Part shown: positions 1 through 6,634 of the stretch, piece by piece
How positions within the stretch are numbered: position 1 is the first letter of the stretch
How the letters are laid out: each line of letters opens with the position of its first letter
NCBI GenBank assembly: GCA_900756495.1
Contig: CAAEKI010000098.1
Span: 1 to 8,450, forward strand
Length of the DNA stretch: 8,450 nucleotides
From: an uncultured Oscillospiraceae bacterium
GTDB lineage: Bacteria > Bacillota > Clostridia > Oscillospirales > Oscillospiraceae
Direction: 5' to 3'
Notes under the pieces: generated by a model
Told to the model about the DNA's origin: nothing
Databases searched by the model: none
What the model saw: only the letters and a program-made list of their open reading frames with translations
Translations under genes and position numbers: made by a program

Positions 1-591
1 CTCACCGCCTACCTGAAAAATGCGGGCATTAAGGTCCGCTATATGCATCACGATATCGACACCATCGAACGCATGGAGATCATCCGGGATCTGCGTCTGG
101 GGACCTTTGATGTACTGGTGGGCATCAACCTCCTGCGGGAGGGCCTGGATTTGCCCGAGGTCTCCCTTGTCGCTATCCTGGACGCCGACAAGGAGGGTTT
201 TCTCCGCTCAGAGACCTCCCTTATCCAGACCATTGGACGGGCCGCCCGCAATGCAGATGGAATGGTCATCATGTACGCCGACACCGTCACCCCCTCCATG
301 CGCCGGGCCATTGATGAGACCGAACGCCGCCGGGCCAAGCAGGACGCCTTCAACCAGGCCCACGGTATCACGCCCAAGACGGTGGTTAAGAGTGTCCGTG
401 ACCTCATCCGCCTCTCCGACACGGAGGAAGCCAGGGCGTATGATCCAGACGAGAAGCAGCTCACCAAGCTCCAGCGCATGGAGGCCATCGCCAAGCTGGA
501 AAAAGAGATGCGGGAGGCGTCGAAAATGCTGGAATTCGAATATGCTGCTGTCCTCCGGGACCGCATCATCAAACTTCGCGGCCAGGGATAG
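1..591 (+). CDS. uvrB: UvrABC excinuclease subunit B, C-terminal part (5' end outside window)
   Basis: The frame is open from the first base and encodes the last 196 residues of UvrB, a protein usually about 650-700 residues long. UvrB is the helicase-like damage-verification subunit of bacterial nucleotide excision repair; it is loaded on DNA by UvrA and then recruits UvrC. Visible here are the C-terminal helicase-domain motifs: motif V ([14 protein letters not shown], bases 121-162), [12 protein letters not shown], and motif VI (QTIGRAARN, bases 226-252), which includes the arginines that contact ATP. The last ~35 residues (about 478-585) form a UVR domain (LEKEM...[13 protein letters not shown]), the helical hairpin that contacts UvrC and UvrA. 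The stop is TAG at 589-591 and the C-terminus looks intact. uvrA lies on the same strand about 1.5 kb downstream. Identity is close to certain from these motifs; the N-terminal ATPase motifs cannot be judged. Confidence 0.97.
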   Translation, partial: LTAYLKNAGIKVRYMHHDIDTIERMEIIRDLRLGTFDVLVGINLLREGLDLPEVSLVAILDADKEGFLRSETSLIQTIGRAARNADGMVIMYADTVTPSMRRAIDETERRRAKQDAFNQAHGITPKTVVKSVRDLIRLSDTEEARAYDPDEKQLTKLQRMEAIAKLEKEMREASKMLEFEYAAVLRDRIIKLRGQG

Positions 592-610
592 CCTCCCGCA
601 CCTCTTTGGG

Positions 611-627
611 GCCCCGCACGGCGGGGC
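611..627 (+). other. GC-rich hairpin after uvrB without a U-tract
   Basis: GCCCCGC (611-617) and GCGGGGC (621-627) form a perfect 7-bp stem with a 3-base loop, starting 20 bases after the uvrB stop. No T-run follows, only GGCGCACAAG, so it is not a standard intrinsic terminator. It could be a weak or factor-assisted terminator, an mRNA-stabilising 3' end, or a processing boundary between uvrB and the next gene. The remaining gap up to 685 holds an AT-rich patch with a 12-base palindrome (ATATTTAAATAT, 658-669), but I could not build a convincing -35/-10 pair there. Confidence 0.45.
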
Positions 628-685
628 GGCGCACAAGCGTTTAGCCTCGATACCCTCATATTTAAATATTTAAGAGGTGAACATC

Positions 686-994
686 GTGAAGCGCGTAAAA
701 ATCACCGTTCTGCGTACCGACTTCGACCCTGAGCTGGCTGACCGCTACTTGACAGAAGGCCGCGCCGCCGGCCCCTGCCCTATCCATAAGGCCGGACAGG
801 TCTTTTTCTATGAGGGCGGGGCCGAGATGCCGGAGGGCTTCTGTCCCTGGGCCTGGGTCGATCTATACCGGGCTATTACCGCCAAGGCTGCCAATGCAGA
901 AAACGAATGGTATAAGCCCGGCGTCAGCGTAGAGTGCTGCACCGACGGCATCCGGCCGGTTATCTTTGAGTTGGCCGCGCTGGACGAGGCCTAA
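686..994 (+). CDS. TIGR04076 family protein of unknown function
   Basis: This is a 102-residue soluble protein with no signal peptide or membrane segment. It matches what I know of the TIGR04076 family: an MKRVKITVLRT start, a GPCPIHKAGQVF segment (residues 29-40), PEGFCPWAWVDLY (49-61) and a hallmark near-C-terminal CCTDGIRPVIFE (84-95). Four cysteines sit in these conserved blocks (C31, C53, C84, C85), which would suit metal or redox chemistry, but the family's function is unknown to me and I assign none. I chose GTG at 686 over the in-frame GTG at 677 because the Shine-Dalgarno-like AGAGGTG (673-679) overlaps the upstream codon but sits 6 bases before 686; the family also usually begins with a short M-K-x-V-K-I start. 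The Fe-S aldo/keto reductase follows after 32 bases, so the two are probably co-transcribed and may act together. Confidence 0.85.
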   Translation: MKRVKITVLRTDFDPELADRYLTEGRAAGPCPIHKAGQVFFYEGGAEMPEGFCPWAWVDLYRAITAKAANAENEWYKPGVSVECCTDGIRPVIFELAALDEA

Positions 995-1026
995 CGGACT
1001 ATCAATCAGGAAAAGAGGGAGTTATG

Positions 1027-2040
1027 ATGAAATACGTCAAGCTGGGCCGGACTGGACTGGAGGCCGCAGTTATCTCATTCGGCGGTATTCCCATTCAGCG
1101 CAGCGACTGTGCCAATACCCGGGCCGTCGTGGACAAGCTGGAGGAGTATGGAATCAATTACATCGACACCGCCCGGGGGTACACCGTCTCAGAAGAATAT
1201 CTGGGTGCAGCCTTGGAGGGCCGCCGGGACAGTTTCATTCTGGCCACCAAGAGCATGGCCCGGGATTACGCAGGAATGTCCCAGGACGTGGAGATCAGTC
1301 TCTCCAATCTGCGTACCAATTATATCGATCTCTATCAGCTCCACAACCTGCCGGAAAAGGATTTTGAACTGGCCTTTGGTGGGGGCGGCGCATATCGGGC
1401 GCTGTCGGAGGCAAAGGCCGCCGGAAAAATCGGCCACATCGGAGTGACAGCCCACAGCCTGGACGCTTTGAAACGGCTGGTGGAGGAATACGGCGATCGG
1501 ATCGAAACCGTCATGTTTCCATATAATATTGTGGAGCTCCAGGGGCGGGAAGTATTGGCGCTGGCCCGTCAAAAGGGCATCGGCACCATCGCCATGAAGC
1601 CTCTGGCCGGCGGCAATCTGGAGGACTGGCGGCTGGCTCTGCGTTTCATCGCCGCCTCTGAAGTGTGTGATATCTCCATCCCCGGCATGGGATCCCCCGA
1701 AGAGGTGGAGCGCAATGCCGCTGTGGCGGAAGAGCTCTCCCCCCTTACGAAAGAAGAGCTGGAACAGTGTGCAGCTGTCCGCAGGGAGCTGGGCAGCCAC
1801 TTCTGCCGCCGCTGCGGATACTGCGCCCCATGTCCCAACGGCATTGATATCCCCTCTAATTTCCTGATGGCCAACTATCTGCGGCGGTACGGCCTGGCCG
1901 ACTGGGCCAGGGCCCGCTATGCGGCCATGCCGTACCACGCCGGCTCCTGTGTCCAGTGCGGCGCCTGCGAGACGCGCTGCCCCTATGAACTTCCCATCCG
2001 GGACATGCTGGTACAGGTGGCCCGAGACTTTGGCTATTGA
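1027..2040 (+). CDS. Aldo/keto reductase with C-terminal 2x[4Fe-4S] ferredoxin-like domain
   Basis: The 337-residue protein has two parts. The first ~240 residues form an aldo/keto reductase barrel (start KYVKLGRTGLEAAVISFGG) with the full catalytic tetrad: D47 and Y52 (IDTARGY), K75 (LATK) and H106 (YQLHN); IAMKPLAGGN and the PGMGSPEEV segment are also typical. The C-terminus carries two CxxCxxCxxxCP clusters, C260/263/266/270 and C308/311/314/318, each expected to bind a [4Fe-4S] cluster. This is the COG1453-like architecture found in anaerobes. It implies electron exchange between ferredoxin-type clusters and the NAD(P)H-dependent barrel, but the substrate is unknown. Start choice: AGAGGGAG (1014-1021) lies 5 bases before the ATG at 1027 and only 2 before the adjoining ATG at 1024; starting at 1024 would add a single Met. 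The gene is intact, has no signal peptide, and ends 26 bases before uvrA. Confidence 0.93.
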   Translation: MKYVKLGRTGLEAAVISFGGIPIQRSDCANTRAVVDKLEEYGINYIDTARGYTVSEEYLGAALEGRRDSFILATKSMARDYAGMSQDVEISLSNLRTNYIDLYQLHNLPEKDFELAFGGGGAYRALSEAKAAGKIGHIGVTAHSLDALKRLVEEYGDRIETVMFPYNIVELQGREVLALARQKGIGTIAMKPLAGGNLEDWRLALRFIAASEVCDISIPGMGSPEEVERNAAVAEELSPLTKEELEQCAAVRRELGSHFCRRCGYCAPCPNGIDIPSNFLMANYLRRYGLADWARARYAAMPYHAGSCVQCGACETRCPYELPIRDMLVQVARDFGY

Positions 2041-2066
2041 TTTCCCGCTAAAGGAGAACCTGATGT

Positions 2067-4907
2067 ATGCTTGATCACATTTCCGTCAAAGGCGCCCGGG
2101 CCAACAACCTGAAAAACATCGACGTGGAGATCCCCCGGGACAAGCTGGTGGTCCTCACCGGCCTCAGCGGCTCCGGCAAGTCTTCGCTGGCCTTTGACAC
2201 CATCTATGCAGAGGGACAGCGGCGTTATGTGGAGTCTCTGTCCTCGTATGCCCGTATGTTTCTGGGGCAGATGGAGAAGCCCGATGTAGACTATATTGAC
2301 GGTCTCTCCCCCGCCATCTCCATCGACCAGAAGACCACCAGCAAAAATCCCCGCTCCACCGTCGGTACCGTCACCGAAATATACGACTATCTGCGCCTTC
2401 TGTGGGCACGGGTGGGAACTCCCCACTGCCCCAAGTGCGGCAAGGAGATTAAGCAGCAGACCATCGACCAGATTATCGATCAGGTTCTGGCCCTGCCCGA
2501 GGCCACCCGCATCCAGGTTATGGCCCCCATTATCCGCGGTAAAAAGGGCGAGCATCAGAAGATCTTTGAGGATGCCCGCAAGTCCGGCTATGTCCGGGTA
2601 CGGTGCGACGGCTCTATTTACGATCTCACCGAGGAGATCAAGCCGGACAAAAACAAGAAGCACAACATTGAAATCGTCGTGGACCGGCTGGTTATCAAAG
2701 AGGATGTGGCCCGCCGCCTGACCGATTCTGTGGAGATCGCCTCCAACCTGTCCGGCGGCCTGGTCGTCATCAACATCGTCAATGAGGACCGGGATATTCT
2801 CTTCTCCCAGAATTACGCCTGTGAGGACTGCGGCATCTCCATTGAAGAGCTCACCCCCCGCATGTTCTCCTTCAACAACCCCTTCGGCGCCTGTCCCACC
2901 TGCACAGGCCTGGGGGCTCAGCTCAAAGTGGACCCCGACCTCATCATCCCCAACAAGAGCCTCTCTATCCTGGAGGGCGCCATTACCGCCTCCGGCTGGA
3001 ACAACATCAAGGGGGATTCCATCTCCCGGATGTACTTCGAGGCTCTGGCGCAGCGCTATCAGTTTAAGCTGAACACCCCCATCAGAGATCTTGCGCCCGA
3101 GATCCTGGACATCATTCTATATGGCACCAAGGGTGAAAAGCTCAAGCTCACCTATGACCGTGAGCGGGGCCAGGGCACGCTCTATCAGGCCTTTGAGGGG
3201 GTTGTCAACAATCTGGAGCGCCGCTATCGGGAGACTCAGTCCGACGGCATGCGCCGGGAACTGGAGGAGTGTATGAGTGAGCGCCCCTGCCCCGACTGTG
3301 GCGGCAAGCGCCTGCGAAAGGAATCCCTGGCTGTCACCGTAGGCGGCATCAACATCGACGCTTTCTGCCGCAAGTCGGTGACTGAGGCACTGGATTTTGT
3401 GTCCAAGCTGGCGCTCTCTCCCCAAAAAATGCTGATTGCAGAGCGGATTCTGAAGGAAATCAAGAGCCGCCTGGGTTTCCTGCAGTCGGTGGGGCTTCAG
3501 TACCTGACCCTCTCCCGATCCGCCGCCTCGCTGTCCGGCGGAGAGAGTCAGCGCATTCGTCTGGCCACCCAGATTGGCTCCTCCCTCATGGGGGTCCTCT
3601 ATATCCTGGACGAGCCCTCCATCGGCCTGCACCAGCGGGACAACGACAAGCTGCTGGCCACACTCAAGCGCCTGCGGGATTTGGGCAATACGCTGCTGGT
3701 AGTGGAGCACGACGAGGACACGATGCGTGCAGCCGACTATATTGTGGACATCGGTCCCGGCGCAGGCGTTCACGGTGGCGAGGTGATTGCCGCCGGAACA
3801 GCCGAGGAGGTCATGAACACCCCCGGTTCCATCACCGGCGACTACCTGTCTGGCCGCAAGAAGATCCCCGTACCTGCGCAGCGGCGGAAGGGAAATGGAA
3901 AGCTGCTCACCGTCCGGGGGGCGGCGGAGAACAACCTCCGGCATGTGGACGTATCCATCCCACTGGGGACTTTTACCTGCGTCACCGGGGTTTCCGGTTC
4001 GGGCAAGTCCAGTCTGGTCAATGAGATTATCTACAAGCGCCTGGCCAGCGACTTGAACCGCGCCAAAACCCGCGCCGGAAAGCACGATGTCATTGAGGGC
4101 GAGGAGTACCTGGACAAGGTCATCGACATCGACCAGTCCCCCATCGGACGCACTCCCCGCTCCAACCCCGCCACCTACACTGGGCTTTTCAATGACATCC
4201 GGGATCTCTTCGCCTCCACACAGGACGCCAAGGCCAGAGGCTATGGACCGGGCCGTTTCTCCTTCAATGTCCGCGGCGGACGGTGTGAGGCCTGTTCGGG
4301 CGACGGCCTTCTAAAAATCGAGATGCACTTTCTCCCCGATATCTATGTCCCCTGTGAAGTCTGTAAGGGCAAGCGCTATAACCGCGAGACCCTGGAGGTC
4401 AAATATAAGGGCAAGAATATCCACGAGGTCCTGGAAATGACGGTGGAGGAGGCTCTGCCCTTCTTTGAGAACCTCCCCCGGATCTATAACAAGCTTCAGA
4501 CGCTGTACGATGTGGGGCTCTCCTATGTAAAGCTGGGGCAGCCCTCCACCGAGCTCTCCGGCGGCGAGGCCCAGCGGGTTAAGCTCGCCACCGAGCTCTC
4601 CAAGCGCTCTACCGGCAAAACCATCTATATTCTGGACGAGCCCACCACCGGCCTGCATACCGCCGACGTCCACAAGCTGATCGAGGTACTGGACCGGCTG
4701 GTGGAGGCGGGTAACACCGTAGTGGTCATTGAGCACAATCTGGACGTCATCAAGACGGCCGATTACCTCATCGACCTGGGCCCTGAGGGCGGCGACGGCG
4801 GCGGTACAGTCGTGGCCGCCGGCACCCCCGAGGAGGTGGCGGCCTGCGCCGCCTCCTACACAGGGCAGTATCTGAGACGGATGCTGGAACAGGGGCCACA
4901 GCGATAG
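2067..4907 (+). CDS. uvrA: UvrABC excinuclease subunit A, complete
   Basis: This 946-residue protein is full length for UvrA, the dimeric ABC-type ATPase that scans DNA for damage and loads UvrB. Two ATPase modules are complete. Module I has Walker [10 protein letters not shown] (32-40), signature LSGGESQ (489-495) and Walker B with catalytic Glu (ILDEPS, E516). Module II has Walker [10 protein letters not shown] (641-649), signature LSGGEAQ (830-836) and [10 protein letters not shown] (E858). Zinc-binding cysteines are present as C252/C255...C276/C279 in module I and C740/C743...C763/C766 in module II; an additional CPKC pair sits at 121-124. The start is ATG 2067, nine bases after AAGGAGA (2051-2057); the ATG at 2063 is out of frame and stops after three codons. 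I see no LexA-type GAAC-N4-GTTC box just upstream, so any SOS control would act from a promoter outside this stretch. The gene is followed by a strong hairpin terminator. Confidence 0.98.
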   Translation: MLDHISVKGARANNLKNIDVEIPRDKLVVLTGLSGSGKSSLAFDTIYAEGQRRYVESLSSYARMFLGQMEKPDVDYIDGLSPAISIDQKTTSKNPRSTVGTVTEIYDYLRLLWARVGTPHCPKCGKEIKQQTIDQIIDQVLALPEATRIQVMAPIIRGKKGEHQKIFEDARKSGYVRVRCDGSIYDLTEEIKPDKNKKHNIEIVVDRLVIKEDVARRLTDSVEIASNLSGGLVVINIVNEDRDILFSQNYACEDCGISIEELTPRMFSFNNPFGACPTCTGLGAQLKVDPDLIIPNKSLSILEGAITASGWNNIKGDSISRMYFEALAQRYQFKLNTPIRDLAPEILDIILYGTKGEKLKLTYDRERGQGTLYQAFEGVVNNLERRYRETQSDGMRRELEECMSERPCPDCGGKRLRKESLAVTVGGINIDAFCRKSVTEALDFVSKLALSPQKMLIAERILKEIKSRLGFLQSVGLQYLTLSRSAASLSGGESQRIRLATQIGSSLMGVLYILDEPSIGLHQRDNDKLLATLKRLRDLGNTLLVVEHDEDTMRAADYIVDIGPGAGVHGGEVIAAGTAEEVMNTPGSITGDYLSGRKKIPVPAQRRKGNGKLLTVRGAAENNLRHVDVSIPLGTFTCVTGVSGSGKSSLVNEIIYKRLASDLNRAKTRAGKHDVIEGEEYLDKVIDIDQSPIGRTPRSNPATYTGLFNDIRDLFASTQDAKARGYGPGRFSFNVRGGRCEACSGDGLLKIEMHFLPDIYVPCEVCKGKRYNRETLEVKYKGKNIHEVLEMTVEEALPFFENLPRIYNKLQTLYDVGLSYVKLGQPSTELSGGEAQRVKLATELSKRSTGKTIYILDEPTTGLHTADVHKLIEVLDRLVEAGNTVVVIEHNLDVIKTADYLIDLGPEGGDGGGTVVAAGTPEEVAACAASYTGQYLRRMLEQGPQR

Positions 4908-4928
4908 GACAGGCGCTATAAAACAGTG

Positions 4929-4968
4929 AAGGTCGTGTATCGCCAGCGATACACGACCTTATTTCTGT
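4929..4968. terminator. Bidirectional intrinsic terminator between uvrA and the LysA-like gene
   Basis: A perfect 14-bp inverted repeat, AAGGTCGTGTATCG (4929-4942) and CGATACACGACCTT (4947-4960), closes a 4-base loop (CCAG). On the plus strand it is followed by ATTTCTG, a modest U-tract. On the minus strand the transcript continues CACTGTTTTAT, which gives a short U-run. It sits 21 bases after the uvrA stop and 45 bases beyond the stop of the convergent decarboxylase gene, so it can end both transcripts. The stem is perfect, but both U-tracts are interrupted. Confidence 0.88.
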
Positions 4969-5005
4969 CCACATTGTCTTTTTCACAGAGCGCCGTTGAA
5001 TGAGC

Positions 5006-6265
5006 CTAATCGAAGATCATCGTGGCAAAGTAGTCGTCGGGAGTCTCCGCCCGACGGATCAATTTGGCCGATCCGTCCTCCTGCAGGAGGACCTCCGCCG
5101 AACGGAGCTTTCCGTTGTAGTTATAGCCCATGGAAAAGCCATGAGCCCCGGCGTCATGGATCACCAGCAGGTCTCCCCTGTCAATCCTGGGGAGCATGCG
5201 ATCCACTGCAAACTTGTCACAGTTCTCGCAGAGAGATCCCACTACATCGTACTTATGGTCGCAGGGGGCGTTCTCCTTGCCCATGACGGTAATGTGGTGA
5301 TAGGCGCCATAGATGGCAGGACGCATCAGATTGGCGGCACAGGCATCCACGCCGATATACTCCTTGTAGGTATGCTTCTCGTGAATGGCCCGCGTAACCA
5401 GGCAGCCGTAAGGCCCCAGCATAAAGCGGCCCAGCTCCGTGCACAGGGATACATCCCCCATGCCGGCCGGGATCAGAATCTCTTCAAACGCCCTGCGCAC
5501 GCCTTCGCCAATGACGGCAATATCGTTGGCCGGCTGATCAGGCCGGTAGGGTATCCCTACGCCGCCGGACAGATTGATGAAGCATATATCACATCCGGTC
5601 TCCCGCTCCAGCTCCACCGCCAGCTCGAAGAGAATACGGGCCAGAGCGGGGTAGTATTCGTTGGACAAGGTATTGGAGGCCAGGAAAGCATGGATGCCAA
5701 ACCGCTTGGCGCCCAGATCCTTCAGCTTTTTAAAGCCTGCGAAGAGCTGTTCCCGGGTGAATCCATACTTGGAGTCGCCCGGCGTGTCCATGACCTGGAA
5801 GCCCTCTTTGCTCTCTCCCAGTTGGAAGACGCCTCCGGGGTTGAAGCGGCAGGAGATGGTCTCCGGAATATAGCCCAGGGTCTCCTTCAGAAAATCAATA
5901 TGGGTGAAATCATCCAGATTAATGGTGGCCCCCAGGCTGGCCGCCAGCCGGAACTCCTCCGCCGGAGTTTCATTGGAGGAGAACATGATCTCGCTCCCGG
6001 AAAAGCCGCATTTGTCAGAGAGCATCAGTTCCGTAAGGGAGGAGCAGTCCACGCCGCAGCCCTCCTCCCGGAGGAGCTTCAGGATGGCAGGATTTGGGGT
6101 GGCCTTGACTGCAAAAAACTCCTTAAATCCAGGGTTCCAGGCAAAGGCCGCCTTCAGGCGCCGGGCGTTTTCCCGAATGCCTTTTTCATCATACAGGTGG
6201 AAGGGCGTCGGATACTGCGCGGTGATATTCTGAAGCTGTTCCAGGGTTACAAAAGGCTTTTTCAT
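5006..6265 (-). CDS. lysA: Diaminopimelate decarboxylase-family PLP enzyme (LysA-like)
   Basis: The 419-residue protein is a fold-III PLP decarboxylase of the LysA/ornithine decarboxylase superfamily. LysA converts meso-diaminopimelate to lysine. Seen in order: the PLP-binding lysine in FFAVKATPNP (K54); the glycine-rich phosphate loop LSGGVGIPY (232-240); ELGRFMLGPYG (277-287, the family's E-x-GR motif); a near-perfect LysA substrate-site block NLMRPAIYGAYHHI (312-325); the partner-subunit cysteine motif SLCENCDKF (344-352, C346); and DAGAHGFSMGYNYN (371-384). Two positions differ from classical LysA: H-x-H-I-G-S reads HAFLAS, with Phe at 194, and the Tyr of GAY is His375. It therefore belongs to a divergent clostridial-type subgroup, and substrate specificity is likely but not proven. 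The start ATG has an AGGTG Shine-Dalgarno 7 bases upstream. The gene has its own promoter, stands alone, and no lysine riboswitch fits its ~30-nt leader. Confidence 0.88.
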   Translation of the reverse strand: MKKPFVTLEQLQNITAQYPTPFHLYDEKGIRENARRLKAAFAWNPGFKEFFAVKATPNPAILKLLREEGCGVDCSSLTELMLSDKCGFSGSEIMFSSNETPAEEFRLAASLGATINLDDFTHIDFLKETLGYIPETISCRFNPGGVFQLGESKEGFQVMDTPGDSKYGFTREQLFAGFKKLKDLGAKRFGIHAFLASNTLSNEYYPALARILFELAVELERETGCDICFINLSGGVGIPYRPDQPANDIAVIGEGVRRAFEEILIPAGMGDVSLCTELGRFMLGPYGCLVTRAIHEKHTYKEYIGVDACAANLMRPAIYGAYHHITVMGKENAPCDHKYDVVGSLCENCDKFAVDRMLPRIDRGDLLVIHDAGAHGFSMGYNYNGKLRSAEVLLQEDGSAKLIRRAETPDDYFATMIFD

Positions 6266-6300
6266 GATCTCACACCTGATTTCTATGAATAATTGTCTCT

Positions 6301-6330
6301 ATCATACTAAAGTATTCTATTTTCTGTCAA
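6301..6330 (-). promoter_or_regulatory. Sigma-A-type promoter of the LysA-like gene
   Basis: Read on the minus strand, a perfect TTGACA (6330-6325) is followed after 18 bases by TATGAT (6306-6301), one mismatch from the consensus -10. Transcription would start near 6294, giving a leader of about 30 nt with AGGTG (6277-6273) as ribosome binding site. The inverted repeat ATACT-AA-AGTAT (6304-6315) overlaps the upstream half of the -10 element and the spacer, and could be a small operator. No regulator is identifiable from the sequence. Confidence 0.8.
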
Positions 6331-6375
6331 TCCGCAGAACGCCCAGTTCCTCTGCCCTTCCGGTCCTTCATTTAG

Positions 6376-6401
6376 AAAAACCGCCAAAATACGAAAAAAA
6401 A
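6376..6401. other. Three helically phased A-tracts (predicted intrinsic bend)
   Basis: Runs A5 (6376-6380), A4 (6386-6389) and A8 (6394-6401) have centres about 9.5-10 bases apart, close to one helical turn, which is the arrangement that produces intrinsic DNA curvature. They lie between the two divergent promoters. The A8 run ends 12 bases upstream of the proposed -35 of the permease promoter, where an UP element contacting the RNA polymerase alpha subunits would sit. Curvature itself is inferred. Confidence 0.5.
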
Positions 6402-6413
6402 CGTCTGTCTCCC

Positions 6414-6442
6414 TTGCCACGCCTCTGATTTTCTGCTAGTAT
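6414..6442 (+). promoter_or_regulatory. Probable promoter of the uracil permease transcript
   Basis: TTGCCA (6414-6419) and TAGTAT (6437-6442) are 17 bases apart, and the -10 is preceded by TGC (6434-6436), an extended -10 (TGn) motif that would compensate for two -10 mismatches. An overlapping TATAAA (6440-6445) is a better -10 by sequence but lies 20 bases from the -35. Either choice puts the start near 6449-6452, about 185 nt before the permease ATG. The A-rich, phased tracts upstream support a real promoter. Confidence 0.6.
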
Positions 6443-6448
6443 AAAATG

Positions 6449-6634
6449 AAATCTGGTGGAATGGGGGCAGAGGTCAATGACAGAGACGCGGTGCTTTGTG
6501 CGGTTCTCCTCTCCCCCTCCCTTTCAGCGATCGGCAATTACTTTTCTCCCGGAAAAGTAATTGCTTTTTTTCTGTAAGGGCACCCTGCCATCCATGCGGG
6601 AACGTGTGGGTAAGAGAGAAGAGAGGAGAATATT
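6449..6634 (+). promoter_or_regulatory. Structured 5' leader of the uracil permease; candidate attenuator or riboregulator
   Basis: No annotated gene lies in this stretch, but it is organised. G5-C-AGAGG (6463-6473) can pair with CCTCTCCCCC (6508-6517) over 10 bp with one bulged C, and GAGA (6483-6486) with TCTC (6505-6508) can extend the stem. An unbroken 22-base pyrimidine run spans 6504-6525. An intrinsic terminator follows at 6534-6571. The permease ribosome binding region GAGAGGAGAA (6621-6630) is a perfect 10-base complement of TTCTCCTCTC (6504-6513). I find no promoter between the terminator and the ATG, so the permease is presumably read through it and expression depends on anti-termination. 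Short frames starting at ATG 6461 (38 codons) and ATG 6477 (27 codons) cross the terminator. I do not see the PyrR-loop consensus or a purine riboswitch core. A pyrimidine signal is inferred from the gene product only. Confidence 0.55.
6534..6571 (+). terminator. Intrinsic terminator inside the permease leader (attenuator)
   Basis: GCAATTACTTTTC (6534-6546) and GAAAAGTAATTGC (6552-6564) form a perfect 13-bp stem with loop TCCCG, followed by seven consecutive Ts (6565-6571). This is a textbook Rho-independent terminator on the plus strand. It lies 64 bases before the permease start codon and downstream of the probable promoter, so it most likely acts as a premature terminator controlling read-through rather than ending an upstream gene: the neighbouring gene upstream is on the opposite strand. 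An alternative reading is that it ends a ~120-nt free-standing small RNA. Confidence 0.9.

Noticed and set aside
48..659. Overlapping 140-217-codon frames on both strands over the uvrB end.
   Set aside because: Arg/Ser/Pro-rich translations without family features; UvrB motifs V, VI and the UVR domain fix the true frame.
2041..2066. A LexA/SOS box before uvrA, suggested by GAAC at 2055-2058.
   Set aside because: The matching GTTC half-site four bases later is absent, and the segment is simply the Shine-Dalgarno region.
3117..4085. A 322-codon minus-strand open frame inside uvrA.
   Set aside because: No recognisable domain and no ribosome binding evidence; it lies within a complete uvrA with all motifs in place.
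5000..6292. A 430-codon plus-strand open frame antisense to the LysA-like gene, slightly longer than the gene itself.
   Set aside because: Its translation resembles no protein family I know. The opposite strand encodes a decarboxylase with all family blocks, a Shine-Dalgarno and a near-consensus promoter. Long antisense frames are expected in GC-rich genes.
6455..6505. A PyrR-binding loop in the permease leader (CAGAGG at 6468-6473 resembles part of the consensus).
   Set aside because: Only a six-base partial match, and it falls in a stem strand rather than a terminal loop with the required flanking pairing.
6449..6571. A free-standing ~120-nt small RNA ending at the 6534-6571 terminator.
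   Set aside because: Possible, but the permease would then need its own promoter in 6572-6634, where I see none. A leader attenuator explains the layout better.
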